A stretch of DNA of 64,000 bases from Pseudomonas putida (lineage in GTDB: Bacteria > Pseudomonadota > Gammaproteobacteria > Pseudomonadales > Pseudomonadaceae): positions 4,340,001 through 4,404,000 of the forward strand of contig NZ_CP066306.1 of NCBI RefSeq assembly GCF_016406145.1. The letters are read 5' to 3'. Under the pieces are notes generated by a model. It was given only the letters and a program-made list of their open reading frames with translations, was not told the DNA's origin and did not search any database. Made by a program: the position numbers and the translations under genes. Below, piece after piece: positions 34,582-43,040 of the stretch (its first letter is position 1; each line of letters opens with the position of its first letter).

Positions 34582-35782
34582 TTGTTTGCATCTCCCACCG
34601 AGTAACCCGGTTGTATTCTTCGCCTTCCAGGGGAGGCAGGTTTTCCTTCAAGCGCACCTCATTGATGCTCATCCAGCCAGAGCCTCCTGAGCCGCCTAGC
34701 GCACCGCCGTAGTAGGTGGATCGGCCAGCGCTATCAGCGCGCATCAGCCCCTCGACGACGAACTCGACAAAGCGCCCGGATGCACCGAACAGCTTGCTGT
34801 TGAGCTCGTCCTCGACCGTATCGATGTAGGGCTTGAGGCCGAAGGTGATGAACCCGATCAGTTGCTGCTCCAAGTTGGAGCCCATGATTGAGGTCTTGCC
34901 AGCGCGGTTGGCCAACCAGAGCGGCACGCCGTAGATGCCCGCCAGCGCCTCCTCTTGGAACTGCTGGGATTCGATGAACTGCGCATCTTTTTGCGAAATC
35001 CCGGCTGGGTGAATCTTGGGTCCGCCCTGCAGGATCGCCATCTTGCCGATGTCGTCAGTGTCAGCCTTGCGGACATCTGGGAATCGCTTGAGGATCTGCT
35101 CTTGCTGCTGTTCGGTCAGAAAGCCGTCGTAGATGACGTAGCCGCCAGTGAAGCCGCCTTTGCGCATGAAGCGGGCCGACCACTGCTGGCCCGCCTTGGC
35201 TAAGCCCATGGTCTCGGCCTGGTATTCGAGCGGTGAAAGGCCGACGATCCCATCAAGGCTAAACAACTTGAAATGCAGCATGTTCTCGGGCGAAACCGGA
35301 AACGGGTTACCCTCGGCGGGTGTCACCGTGTAAAGCAGATCGTCTTCTGTATCGATCTTGACTGTTCGACCATCCAACGGCACCAGGCCGATCACATCCC
35401 CCTGACCGTTGCGCTCGATCAGCGCGAAAGCGTTGCCACGCAGCGCCATGTTCACGACCACGAACTTGAGAAAGTTCAGCATGGTCATGTAGGGGTTGGG
35501 CTTGCGCAGCAACTTGAGCATGCGGTCGTTGCCGCTGACCATCTGCCGACCGCCCTGCTTATCCTCATACAGCTTCAGCGGCAGGCCGCTCAGCGATTCC
35601 GAGAGTACTTTGACGCAGGACCAGACCATGCTGATGGACAAGGCGGTCCTAGTGGTGATCCGCACGCCAGCCTTCGTCCGCCTGCCGCCAACCTCTAGAT
35701 CGGCCTCCACATAGTTCCCGGTGGTCGGGTCGGTATAACCGAAAAAGCCCCAGGTCGCGGGGTTGTACCATTTGAATGCCAT
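34568..35782 (-). CDS. Portal protein (HK97 type)
   Basis: A 404-residue portal protein, the dodecameric ring through which DNA enters the head. ALSISMVWSCVKVLSESLSG near residue 50 and PYMTMLNFLKFVVVNMALRG are family hallmarks, as is PLWLANRAGKTSIMGSNLEQ later. The chosen ATG (MAFKWYNPATWG) lies 2 bases after the terminase stop; the much longer open frame is antisense to nothing useful and overlaps terminase. Confidence 0.95.
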   Translation of the reverse strand: MAFKWYNPATWGFFGYTDPTTGNYVEADLEVGGRRTKAGVRITTRTALSISMVWSCVKVLSESLSGLPLKLYEDKQGGRQMVSGNDRMLKLLRKPNPYMTMLNFLKFVVVNMALRGNAFALIERNGQGDVIGLVPLDGRTVKIDTEDDLLYTVTPAEGNPFPVSPENMLHFKLFSLDGIVGLSPLEYQAETMGLAKAGQQWSARFMRKGGFTGGYVIYDGFLTEQQQEQILKRFPDVRKADTDDIGKMAILQGGPKIHPAGISQKDAQFIESQQFQEEALAGIYGVPLWLANRAGKTSIMGSNLEQQLIGFITFGLKPYIDTVEDELNSKLFGASGRFVEFVVEGLMRADSAGRSTYYGGALGGSGGSGWMSINEVRLKENLPPLEGEEYNRVTRWEMQTNGEP

Positions 35783-35784
35783 GG

Positions 35785-37473
35785 TCAGCCTATGAGGTCG
35801 AAGAAGCCGTGGTTGAGGTAGTTGTCCATGCCGCTCTTCGCTTCTGGATTGAGGGCCATCAGCGTCACAGCATTGAACAGCGCCATGAGCGGGTCGATCT
35901 TCGCCGAGCCGCTGGCCTGCTTCGTGATCAGTATCGAGTTGCCTCGCGGCTCGACACGAGCATTGCCGCAGCACCACGCCATCATCGGCTGGCCGCCGTG
36001 CAGCAGGGCGCCCTCTGCCAGCTTGCGTTCCGCAGTTTTGATTGATCCGCCCAAGCGCCAGCCCTGCGAAATGCCGTCGATCTTGTCGCGGGGTATCCCG
36101 GCCGCCTCCAGGGCATCGAGAATCGCGCCGACACCAGCTGGGTCGAGCCCGACCTTGTCCAACAGCCCGGCCTGCTCGACCTTCGCGACCAACTGGGCCA
36201 CGTCATCAATGTCATCACCGATCCGCTTGACCAGTGTCAGGTGCCCATCCTTGGCGAAGTCCCGAATGCGCGGTGCTTCTGACTTTCGGCGCTCCAGCAC
36301 CGATGGATGCGCCCAGGCGTGAGTCCAGGTCAGCCAGCGCCGCGTGCCTATTTCACGCCCGATGGCAGCCAGCCCCAGCAGGTCGTCCAGCCCCCCGCCG
36401 TCGATCCCGATGTCGATCACCTCGCAGCGCTCGATCAGATCATCCAGGGTCTTGCACAGCTCGGAAGCTTGCTGCTCCCAGTAATCAGTGCCAGCCCAGC
36501 GATCGGACAACAGGGCCAGGCCGATCTCGACGTTGAGGTGCTTGGCCAAGAATCCGCGGAATGACTCTTCCCCATCCATCTGCGCTTGGGCATATCCACG
36601 TTCGATGAAGGGTTCATCGACCGACAGCCCCAGATTGGGGTTGGTGATATAGGCGTTGGAGAAATCCCGGTGCGCCCCAGCATCGAGCATCGCTTTGGGG
36701 AACTCGTACAGCACCGGCAAGAACGACTTGTCGACGATCTCGCCGTCGCGCACCTTGCGGGCATACAGCAGCTTCTGCCGGAACACGCCGGCCGGCGGCG
36801 CATCAGACTGGGTCGTTGCCCAGATGATGAAACCCTCTGGCCGAGACGCCAATCCACCCGTGGCCTCGCGCAACATGGCTTCGGCATTCGCACGCTTGCC
36901 GAATACCCACAGCTCATCGACGAACACGCCGATGGCCTTCTTGCCTGAAACGGTCTCGCTGTCGGCGGCCACCACCTTGAGCGTGGCGTTGGTCTGCCGA
37001 TGGGTAACGGTGCGCAGGTGGTCCTGCACTTTGAGCAAGGCGTCTAATTCTTCATCGGCCCGCACCATGTCGCGGATCGGAATGTAGGAGTTGTCCGCGA
37101 TTTCCTTGGTCGGCGCCAGGATGATGAACTCACCCGAGGGCCGCCAATTGAGGATCAAGGCCGTTAGCATGATGCCAGCGGCAATCGTCGACTTGCCGTT
37201 CTTCTTGCTGATCAGGAGCATGAACTCGCTGACCAGGCGACGCCCCTCGTCGGGGTCATAGGCGCCGAATATGGCGGCCACGAACTGGTTGACCCAGTCG
37301 CGCACAGTCTCGGACATCAGCGGGCTACCGGTGGCATCGACCATCCGGAGCGCACCGAATACGTCGAGGGCTTCCTCGGCCTCAGTCGGAAACAGCGGCT
37401 TGAACGGAATCAGACTCTTGCGCGCAACGATGCGCTGCTCCCAGTCAGGGCATGCAGTTGTCCAGTCCATCAT
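35785..37473 (-). CDS. terL: Terminase large subunit
   Basis: A 562-residue HK97-type packaging motor. Walker A is SKKNGKST (residues 89-96) and Walker B VFVDE (184-188). The C-terminal nuclease domain begins with the first acidic motif DIGIDGGG. It pumps DNA into the prohead and cuts it, here with the help of the HNH protein. It overlaps the small-subunit gene by 4 bases. Confidence 0.96.
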   Translation of the reverse strand: MMDWTTACPDWEQRIVARKSLIPFKPLFPTEAEEALDVFGALRMVDATGSPLMSETVRDWVNQFVAAIFGAYDPDEGRRLVSEFMLLISKKNGKSTIAAGIMLTALILNWRPSGEFIILAPTKEIADNSYIPIRDMVRADEELDALLKVQDHLRTVTHRQTNATLKVVAADSETVSGKKAIGVFVDELWVFGKRANAEAMLREATGGLASRPEGFIIWATTQSDAPPAGVFRQKLLYARKVRDGEIVDKSFLPVLYEFPKAMLDAGAHRDFSNAYITNPNLGLSVDEPFIERGYAQAQMDGEESFRGFLAKHLNVEIGLALLSDRWAGTDYWEQQASELCKTLDDLIERCEVIDIGIDGGGLDDLLGLAAIGREIGTRRWLTWTHAWAHPSVLERRKSEAPRIRDFAKDGHLTLVKRIGDDIDDVAQLVAKVEQAGLLDKVGLDPAGVGAILDALEAAGIPRDKIDGISQGWRLGGSIKTAERKLAEGALLHGGQPMMAWCCGNARVEPRGNSILITKQASGSAKIDPLMALFNAVTLMALNPEAKSGMDNYLNHGFFDLIG

Positions 37474-38003
37474 TTAACCGACCTCAGCGGACCACGCCGG
37501 GCGCCGAACTTGCCAGTGGAGGCCTGCTCAGCCTTGGCCTGGGCCTGGTCCTTCTTCCCGCTCTCCCCTTTGCGGGGATGCACGAAGGGCATGAGTGCCT
37601 TGGCGGCATCGACCCGCAGCCTCGGCTCAGACTCCAGGTCGTTCATCACCGACAGCAGGAAGTCCTTTGGATCGCGGTGCAGGAGCGCCTGCATCAGGTC
37701 GAAGCCAGCTGGCTCCGGTTCCGCATGAGCGTCCTCTGCAGGCGACGGATCAGCCTGCGACGAGGGCTCCTGTGCCTGCTTAGCTTTAACAGGGGCTTTA
37801 ACATCTGCTTTAACATCCGATGGCATCAGACCCAGGGCACGGAGCTTGGCCAACTCGGCCGCCACATCCTTGTCCTTCACCAGCCGAGACCCCGCCGCAG
37901 ACGCTGTCTTCTCGGAATAGCCTGCTGCCACAGCTGCGTCTCGATTGGACGCACCTTCCCTCAGCGCTGCGATGAAAGCGCGCTTGCGGGATGTTAAAGC
38001 CAT
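37470..38003 (-). CDS. terS: Terminase small subunit
   Basis: A 177-residue DNA-recognition subunit. The N-terminal HTH (FIAALREGASNRDAAVAAGY, then TASAAGSRLV) is typical; a Lys/Ala/Pro-rich linker (about residues 64-100) leads to the oligomerisation part. Coupled to terL by a 4-base overlap. The likely cos region lies immediately upstream. Confidence 0.92.
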   Translation of the reverse strand: MALTSRKRAFIAALREGASNRDAAVAAGYSEKTASAAGSRLVKDKDVAAELAKLRALGLMPSDVKADVKAPVKAKQAQEPSSQADPSPAEDAHAEPEPAGFDLMQALLHRDPKDFLLSVMNDLESEPRLRVDAAKALMPFVHPRKGESGKKDQAQAKAEQASTGKFGARRGPLRSVK

Positions 38004-38161
38004 TTAACAAAAATCCTGTGGGGGAAAAAAATCTGTACGTGGGGTCGGAGGCGGTCTAGCTAGATGCGAATCGCTATATTTTGACCTCCCCCCACCCTCG
38101 CAGCACGTCACTGGCGTGCCGCGATGATGCCTCAGCCGACCTCGCGCCATTGCGTTGGCGG
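38004..38161. other. Candidate cos region
   Basis: A 158-bp gap between the HNH and terS genes. It holds G-rich and C-rich arms (ACGTGGGGTCGGAGGCGG, CCTCCCCCCACCCTCGC) and a TCTAGCTAGA palindrome at about 38055-38064. HK97-like phages have cos here, but the cut position cannot be read from one copy. Confidence 0.4.
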
Positions 38162-38500
38162 TCAGCCCATCAGGCCTGAAGCCTCCTCGGCCTGCTTGAC
38201 CGAGTCGTGGCAGGGCTTGCAGAGCGACTGCCAGTTGGCCTGATTCCAGAAGAGATCCTTGTCGCCTCGGTGCGCCACGATGTGGTCGACGACGCTGGCC
38301 GCTGCCGTTCGCCCTTGCCGGGCGCAGTATGCGCACAGTGGGTTATCACGTAGGTACTGCTCTCTCGCCTTCTGCCACCGGTAGTCGTAGCCACGTTGGG
38401 AGCTGGTCATACCGCTCCGCCAGCTGCCAGGAGTGACCACCTTGACCCGCGACCCTGCGCTCTCCTTGATGCGTGAGCCGAGCGTCTTGAGCCTGGCCAT
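38162..38500 (-). CDS. Packaging-associated HNH endonuclease
   Basis: A 112-residue HNH nuclease. Zinc ligands are CAYC (residues 56-59) and CKPC (94-97), and the HNH core is VDHIVAHRGDKDLFWNQANW with His98. HNH proteins next to terS/terL in HK97-like phages assist terminase in cos cleavage. It overlaps the preceding gene by one base. Confidence 0.93.
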   Translation of the reverse strand: MARLKTLGSRIKESAGSRVKVVTPGSWRSGMTSSQRGYDYRWQKAREQYLRDNPLCAYCARQGRTAAASVVDHIVAHRGDKDLFWNQANWQSLCKPCHDSVKQAEEASGLMG

Positions 38501-38694
38501 CAGCCTTTCGCTTCGCTGATCAGACGCACGATGTCATCAGCCCGCTGCTTAACCTCAAGCACCTGACCATCGAAGGTGCGAACAATGGCGCAGATGCCGT
38601 GCCACTGCGAGCTGGTGCCGGCTTCCTGCACGCGGGCAATGGCGGTCGGGGCCAGATAGTGCTGGCGACGGTTGATGTCGGTCAGAGTGATCAT
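38500..38694 (-). CDS. Small FlbD-like phage protein
   Basis: A 64-residue protein, MITLTDINRRQHYLAPTAIA, then VRTFDGQVLEVKQRADDIV. The pattern of strands resembles small FlbD-type proteins (start MI-x-T-x-L-N-G and a late VxES-like helix), but this is only a similarity of style. It lies between the holin and HNH genes and shares a base with the latter. Its function is unknown. Confidence 0.7.
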   Translation of the reverse strand: MITLTDINRRQHYLAPTAIARVQEAGTSSQWHGICAIVRTFDGQVLEVKQRADDIVRLISEAKG

Positions 38695-38743
38695 TGCGAT
38701 ACCTCGCGCCACGAAACGGCGCACCTAGAATTTGTGGCGCGGC

Positions 38744-39076
38744 TCAGTCAGTCTTGCGGGCAGGCAGCTTGAAGTCGGTAACGCGATCAGCAATCGCACG
38801 AACCTTTTCCACTCCAAGGAGGCCAACCCACCCGCCAACAAAGGCAGCCATGCTCTGTGGCAGGCCGAAGAACTCGAAGCCACTGATGATTGTCAGGGTC
38901 AGGCCGCCGCAGATGGCTCCCTCCACCAGCATCTGCCGGCGAGTGCCACCACCGTAGGTGATTCTCAGTACGGCCATGGCGCAGGAGAGGCCGGCCGCGT
39001 ACAGCAAAGGCGAATGCTGGCTCAACCACGCAAGCGCAATCGCCCAGGTGTCTGGTTTGTCTGGCATGTTGGACAT
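38744..39076 (-). CDS. Phage holin (lambda S-like)
   Basis: A 110-residue inner-membrane protein with three hydrophobic segments (about residues 22-40, 52-70, 74-92) and a charged C-terminus, as in lambda-type holins. It would form the lesions that release endolysin. Two in-frame starts, M1 and M4 (MSNMPDK), lie 9 bases apart behind GGGAGG, reminiscent of the lambda dual start. It is separated from the rest of the lysis cassette by the whole structural operon. Confidence 0.82.
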   Translation of the reverse strand: MSNMPDKPDTWAIALAWLSQHSPLLYAAGLSCAMAVLRITYGGGTRRQMLVEGAICGGLTLTIISGFEFFGLPQSMAAFVGGWVGLLGVEKVRAIADRVTDFKLPARKTD

Positions 39077-39355
39077 CCGGGTTCCTCCCTTGCGGGAAGC
39101 AGGAAAAGAAAAGACCCGCCGTTGTGGCGAGCCCGGGAGTATGTGCGGAAGGCTGGAGCGACCAACCACTCAGCGGTAGCAGTAGAGGAGCCTTCTGCCC
39201 AGCGGGGTGGCTGTGCCTGGTCCGAGGTCGGTCGAGCCCATATTTACTCCAGAATACTCATCGAAAAATTGCTGTGATGGCCCGACAGCAGCATTGCCGC
39301 GCCCGTACTTAAGCGGTAGAAAGATTGATGGCCTAAAGCAATCGGAAATAGGGAA
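39077..39355. other. 279-bp divergent region upstream of the holin
   Basis: No gene is seen. On the minus strand GGGCTCGCC-ACAAC-GGCGGGTC followed by TTTTCTTTT (39105-39132) forms a terminator-like hairpin just before the holin ribosome site. The + strand side should carry a promoter for the DUF6555-like pair. Confidence 0.5.
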
Positions 39356-39589
39356 ATGACAACCGACTCACTTTATGCCGTCGTGTATGAGTTACACGGC
39401 GGGACACGGCGCTTCATAATCCGGGCCGAGCGCATGGACGATGCCAATGCTTGGCATTGGGCCGCCTGCGATGCGGGCGTGGGAGTGATACCGAGGTTCG
39501 GGGCCGTAAAATTTCACATGGTTGATAAATCATCAGCCGAACGATACGGCATCACCAATGTGCGGTGGAGCAAATCGAGCAGACTATGA
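39356..39589 (+). CDS. DUF6555-like protein, copy 1
   Basis: A 77-residue soluble protein with YAVVYELHGGTRRFIIRAER, then ANAWHWAACDAGV and a late ITNVRW, which fits my memory of the pseudomonad DUF6555 family. It is on the strand opposite the late operon, followed directly by a diverged second copy (4-base ATGA overlap). The ribosome site is moderate (GGAAATAGGG). The role is unknown; it is probably a moron. Confidence 0.7.
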   Translation: MTTDSLYAVVYELHGGTRRFIIRAERMDDANAWHWAACDAGVGVIPRFGAVKFHMVDKSSAERYGITNVRWSKSSRL

Positions 39590-39813
39590 AATACCGCATC
39601 GACTACAACCTCAGAGGCCATACCAAATTCTGGATATGCGATTGGTCTAGCAGGCCGAGCGAAGACAATGTGCTCACCGCTCTCCTCCGCCTGCATGCTC
39701 CCGCTGACGCCCTGTCCGAGGTGCGTCCACCGTGCCGCTTATCACACAATGAATTGCGCAGTGCGGTCGCCGATTTGGGTATCTCGGATGTACGCATTGA
39801 GGGGGATAAATAG
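39586..39813 (+). CDS. DUF6555-like protein, copy 2
   Basis: A 75-residue protein starting MKYRIDYNLRGHTKFWICDW and ending ADLGISDVRIEGD. It shares the Y-x-L-x-G-x-T-(R/K)-x-(F/W)-I start and the late (I)TNV/SDV motif with copy 1, so the pair arose by tandem duplication and diverged. The ATG overlaps the stop of copy 1 (ATGA). The frame extended seven codons upstream is less likely. The stop is followed at once by the truncated holin-like remnant on the other strand. Confidence 0.68.
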   Translation: MKYRIDYNLRGHTKFWICDWSSRPSEDNVLTALLRLHAPADALSEVRPPCRLSHNELRSAVADLGISDVRIEGDK

Positions 39814-39888
39814 CTATATCGGGATACCCAGGCCGACGCTGGCAAGTACGCCGGTCACTGCGAGGGCGCCGGTACTTGGCTCGGCCAT
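39814..39888 (-). pseudogene. Truncated holin-like remnant (24 codons)
   Basis: A minus-strand frame beginning MAEPSTGALAVTG with GGAG 8 bases upstream, and a stop after 24 codons. The start looks like the N-terminus of a Pseudomonas phage holin type that normally continues for about 60-90 residues. It ends exactly where the DUF6555-like gene ends, which suggests a recombination joint. It could instead be a real tiny peptide. Confidence 0.45.
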
Positions 39889-39905
39889 AAGCACTGCTCC
39901 ATAAA

Positions 39906-39933
39906 TGAAAAAGCCCCGCACAATGGCGGGGCT
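39906..39933 (-). terminator. Terminator after the 119-residue lipoprotein gene
   Basis: AGCCCCGCCATTGTGCGGGGCT followed by TTTTTC on the minus strand, a strong stem with a short loop, 28 bases beyond the lipoprotein stop. Confidence 0.85.
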
Positions 39934-39960
39934 CAGGATGTCAGCGATCAGACTGACTCT

Positions 39961-40320
39961 TTAGGCTCGTTTTTCACAGCCTGGGCGGGAGGTGTCGATA
40001 ATCAAATCACCCTCCACTCGATATCCGATGGAGCCCACGAGGAAGGCGTGGTTGAGCTGGCTCATCACAACATCCGAGAGACCAACTGCACACCCATCCT
40101 TCTGAATGGCGTTATCCATAGCAGTCTTCATGTTGGGAATGCCGAACGGAAAGAGGATAACGGGGTAGGTGTCTTCGCCAGTGACTCGGGACCCCTTCAC
40201 GAACTTCGAAGAATTGATGTTGTAGTTCTTGGTACTCGCGACAGTCATGTCGGCTACTCGAACAGTGCAGCCCGAAGCGACAGCGGCGGCGACAATTACA
40301 GTGAAGATGGCTTTTTTCAT
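39961..40320 (-). CDS. Phage lipoprotein moron
   Basis: A 119-residue lipoprotein, MKKAIFTVIVAAAVASGC at its start (lipobox VASGC). The mature part contains TYPVILFPFGIPNMKTAMDN and two Cys. It sits between Q and the holin region with a terminator on each side, so it is an independent moron. A surface role is likely. I do not recognise the family. Confidence 0.75.
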   Translation of the reverse strand: MKKAIFTVIVAAAVASGCTVRVADMTVASTKNYNINSSKFVKGSRVTGEDTYPVILFPFGIPNMKTAMDNAIQKDGCAVGLSDVVMSQLNHAFLVGSIGYRVEGDLIIDTSRPGCEKRA

Positions 40321-40368
40321 GGGTTCCCTCCAAGTGAGGGCGCGGAATATATCAAAAAGCCACTACAA

Positions 40369-40397
40369 CAAAAACCCCGACACAATGGCCGGGGTTC
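40369..40397 (-). terminator. Terminator after gene Q
   Basis: AACCCCGGCCATTGTGTCGGGGTT followed by TTTTTGTT on the minus strand, between the Q-like gene and the lipoprotein. It is in the place where lambda-like phages have the Q-dependent late terminator, but no late promoter was recognised. Confidence 0.8.
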
Positions 40398-40470
40398 ATC
40401 TGTGTCGCGTGCTGTTGCAGGCTGGACACGCTGCTATGAAAACAGGTGTTTATCCGCCCGCATAGAACTT

Positions 40471-40860
40471 TTACGCCGCCTCTCGAATTTCCTCCAGAGC
40501 GCAATCAATCCATGCAACCCCCGCCTTGATGATCTCTCGGGCTTTGCGCTCGGACATGCCCGCATCCCGCCCTACCCGCATGGCTGGATGCTTTGACCCG
40601 TAGTAGGCCCAGACGAAGTCACCCATCTGTTGGTTACGCTTTGTCAGTCTGGCCACGGCACCGTCCACAACCAGCGCTAGGTCGTCCGTGATCACGTGCT
40701 GCCTGACACCGCCCTCGCTGGGAACGTTGTCGCGCATAAGCGCATAGAGCGGCGACACATACCGGGGCACCCCCATTTCACTCATTCGCCACCAGCCCCA
40801 TTGCTCCAGCAGGTACTCGGTATCGCCCAGCGCCTTGTCCACGTAGGTTCGTTTCTTCAT
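40471..40860 (-). CDS. Q-type late antiterminator
   Basis: A 129-residue protein with DTEYLLEQWGWWRMSEMG, then SPLYALMRDNV and a C-terminal HTH-like helix pair (VGRDAGMSERKAREIIKAGV). This fits the phage antitermination Q family. It should allow polymerase to read through the hairpins of the late operon. It overlaps the upstream gene by 4 bases and is followed by a strong terminator. Confidence 0.8.
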   Translation of the reverse strand: MKKRTYVDKALGDTEYLLEQWGWWRMSEMGVPRYVSPLYALMRDNVPSEGGVRQHVITDDLALVVDGAVARLTKRNQQMGDFVWAYYGSKHPAMRVGRDAGMSERKAREIIKAGVAWIDCALEEIREAA

Positions 40861-41144
40861 GCAGCCCTCCGGGGCGTTGGGTCGGTGTCCAGGCCGAACA
40901 GCTCGCGCAGCAGCTTGTCAGCGTGTTTGTTCTTGGCGTTGCCTTCGGTGATCCAGCCCTTGGCGAACTGCTCGAACCCCAGGTTGGCGCGCGCAGCGTG
41001 CCAGTCGGCCACGATGTCCATCAGCGCGGCCGAAGCGATCCGGCCTTTGTTCTGCTCCAGCAGCATGCGGTTGCCAACCTTGAGGAACTTGCACTCAACG
41101 GCGGTCATACTTTTGCGCGGTTGCGCCGCGGTAACGTTGCTCAT
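40857..41144 (-). CDS. Hypothetical early phage protein
   Basis: A 95-residue protein, mainly helical, with Lys/Arg-rich stretches (KNKHADKLLRELFGLD near the end). Overlaps both neighbours by 4 bases (Q downstream, 176-residue gene upstream), so it is translated as part of the early operon. No family recognised. Confidence 0.7.
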   Translation of the reverse strand: MSNVTAAQPRKSMTAVECKFLKVGNRMLLEQNKGRIASAALMDIVADWHAARANLGFEQFAKGWITEGNAKNKHADKLLRELFGLDTDPTPRRAA

Positions 41145-41671
41145 CGAGCTACTCCTTGGGCCATGCGGGCCTCAGCAAGTCGAACAAAACCCAGGAACTG
41201 GTCAGCTGGCATCGCCTCCTTGATCACGTCGAGGATGACCCGGTCCATGTGCTGCTGGGCGTGCACCTTGGCTTCCTTGCGCAACTGGCCGCATCGGTAA
41301 AGCAGGCGGGTGCGGTCATGGTTGATGTGCTTGAGCGCCGCTTTGGCCCGGTTGTACCAGCTCCGGTCGTATGGGCGCCCCTGAACAGCGCCCTCCTGTG
41401 CCTGGCTCAGCGCCAGCTCTAGGCGGATCGCGTCACTCATCAGTTGCTCGTGCAGGGCCTCGCAGGCCTCAAGGGTTTCGGGCAGTTCACGAGGGCCGAC
41501 CAGGCGCCGGTGTGCACTTGTAGGTGCGTGGGTGGCGGGCAATTGCTCGTTCTCCAAAATGGAAGGAGCCTGCTCGGCGCCAGCACGCTTGGTCACGGTT
41601 ACCGAGACAACCGGTTTTGTAGGAGTGCGTGCTGGCGGCTTGTGGCCTGGCCAGAGATCAGAAAGTTTCAC
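41141..41671 (-). CDS. Hypothetical early phage protein
   Basis: A 176-residue protein. Residues 1-60 are Pro/Thr-rich and probably unfolded; the rest is helical (LEACEALHEQLMSDAIRLEL, then WYNRAKAALKHINHDRTRLL). It overlaps dnaB by 14 bases and the next gene by 4. The position after the helicase is where NinB/NinG-like or Holliday-junction genes often lie, but no nuclease motif is seen. Confidence 0.7.
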   Translation of the reverse strand: MKLSDLWPGHKPPARTPTKPVVSVTVTKRAGAEQAPSILENEQLPATHAPTSAHRRLVGPRELPETLEACEALHEQLMSDAIRLELALSQAQEGAVQGRPYDRSWYNRAKAALKHINHDRTRLLYRCGQLRKEAKVHAQQHMDRVILDVIKEAMPADQFLGFVRLAEARMAQGVAR

Positions 41672-43040
41672 GGTGCTGGCTCCCCTTACGGTGTTTGGAG
41701 AAATTCACGACGCGGCCCATCTCGACCTCGTCGTCACTTGGCGGACGGCCGCCGAACGGCACAAAGCGCACGTATTGGCCCTGGGCCTGGACAAGGCAGG
41801 TGCCAGGCTTGCCGTGGCGGCACTTGCCCACGATCAGCTCGGTGACGCCGTTCTGGCCTTCCTCGCTGTCAGGGTCACGGTGCACAAGGATCACGGCGTC
41901 GGCGTCCTGCTCGATCTGGCCAGAGTCGCGAAGGTCGCTCGGGCGTGGTCGCTTGTCGGGGCGGTTTGCAGGCCCGCGGTTCAACTGCGCCAGCACGATC
42001 ACCGGCACACCGAGCTCCTTGGCCAGGTTCTTGAGGGAGGTGCTGATCTTGCCCACTTCAAGGGCGCGGTTCTGGCTACTCTCGGATGCGATCAAAGTCA
42101 GGTAATCCACCACCAGCACATCTAGCCCTTCACGCTTCTGGCACTGCCGAGCGATAGAGCGGATGCGAGGCATAGTCATGCCGGCCTGGTCGTTGGCGTA
42201 CAGCCTGGCGCGATTCAGCAAGCTCACAGCGCTGGTGATCTTCGGCCAGTCGTCATCCTGCAGGGTGTTACCCGCGTCGATGCGCGACAGGTTCACGGCG
42301 CCAAGGGAAGCAATGCCCCGCGCGGCCAGTTCTTCCTTGGTCATTTCCAGACTGAACATGAGGCCAGCGTGGCCCAGCGAAACAGTGATGTGCTGGGCGA
42401 TCTGCTGGCCGAGGATCGTCTTGCCAGACCCGGGCAGGCCGGCCACGACGATCATGTGACCAGGTCGAAGACCGCACAGGATGTTGTCCAGATCTGGTAT
42501 GCCTGTACTAAGGCCTCGCGAGACAGTGCCGTTGAACCGTGCGTCGATGCCGTCGATCACTGCGGGCAGCACGTCGCCGATGCGGTGATACTCAGGCTCT
42601 GCGCTGTCGAGGTTGCGCAGATCTGCGGTGGCCTGCTGCGCCAGCGCAATCACTTCCTCAACGTGCTTGTCGTCGTGGACACTGCCCCGTATCACCTCAG
42701 CCACCTCTACCACGCGGCGCAGCGTCGAGCGCTCCAATACCGTACGCAGATAGGCCTTCCAGTTCGCCGTGCTGGGCGTGTTCTTGGCGATGGTACCGGC
42801 GTAGTAGATCGTGCTCTCGCCGCTGGGTAGCGTCGGGTATCGCGACCCAACCGTAACCGGGTCGACCGAGTAGCCGGCAGCGTGGGTATTGCAAATCGAC
42901 TGATACAGGGCAGCGTTCTCAAGGTCGCTGAAGTCCTGGGTGGTCAGATTGCTGGTGATATCGTCGTACAGGCTGGCATCAAGCATCAGGGCGCCCAGTA
43001 GGGCGTGCTCGGCCTCAATGCTGAACAGGTCGCGACTCAT
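41658..43040 (-). CDS. Replicative DNA helicase, DnaB family
   Basis: A 460-residue hexameric helicase. The N-terminal domain (about residues 5-105, EAEHALLGALMLD) is followed by the RecA-type core with Walker A GLPGSGKT (201-208) and Walker B VLVVDYL. The C-terminal SDLRDSGQIEQDADAVILVH is the typical helicase H4 region. It lets the phage load its own helicase through the DnaC-like protein. It overlaps that gene by 4 bases. Confidence 0.96.
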   Translation of the reverse strand: MSRDLFSIEAEHALLGALMLDASLYDDITSNLTTQDFSDLENAALYQSICNTHAAGYSVDPVTVGSRYPTLPSGESTIYYAGTIAKNTPSTANWKAYLRTVLERSTLRRVVEVAEVIRGSVHDDKHVEEVIALAQQATADLRNLDSAEPEYHRIGDVLPAVIDGIDARFNGTVSRGLSTGIPDLDNILCGLRPGHMIVVAGLPGSGKTILGQQIAQHITVSLGHAGLMFSLEMTKEELAARGIASLGAVNLSRIDAGNTLQDDDWPKITSAVSLLNRARLYANDQAGMTMPRIRSIARQCQKREGLDVLVVDYLTLIASESSQNRALEVGKISTSLKNLAKELGVPVIVLAQLNRGPANRPDKRPRPSDLRDSGQIEQDADAVILVHRDPDSEEGQNGVTELIVGKCRHGKPGTCLVQAQGQYVRFVPFGGRPPSDDEVEMGRVVNFSKHRKGSQHRETF

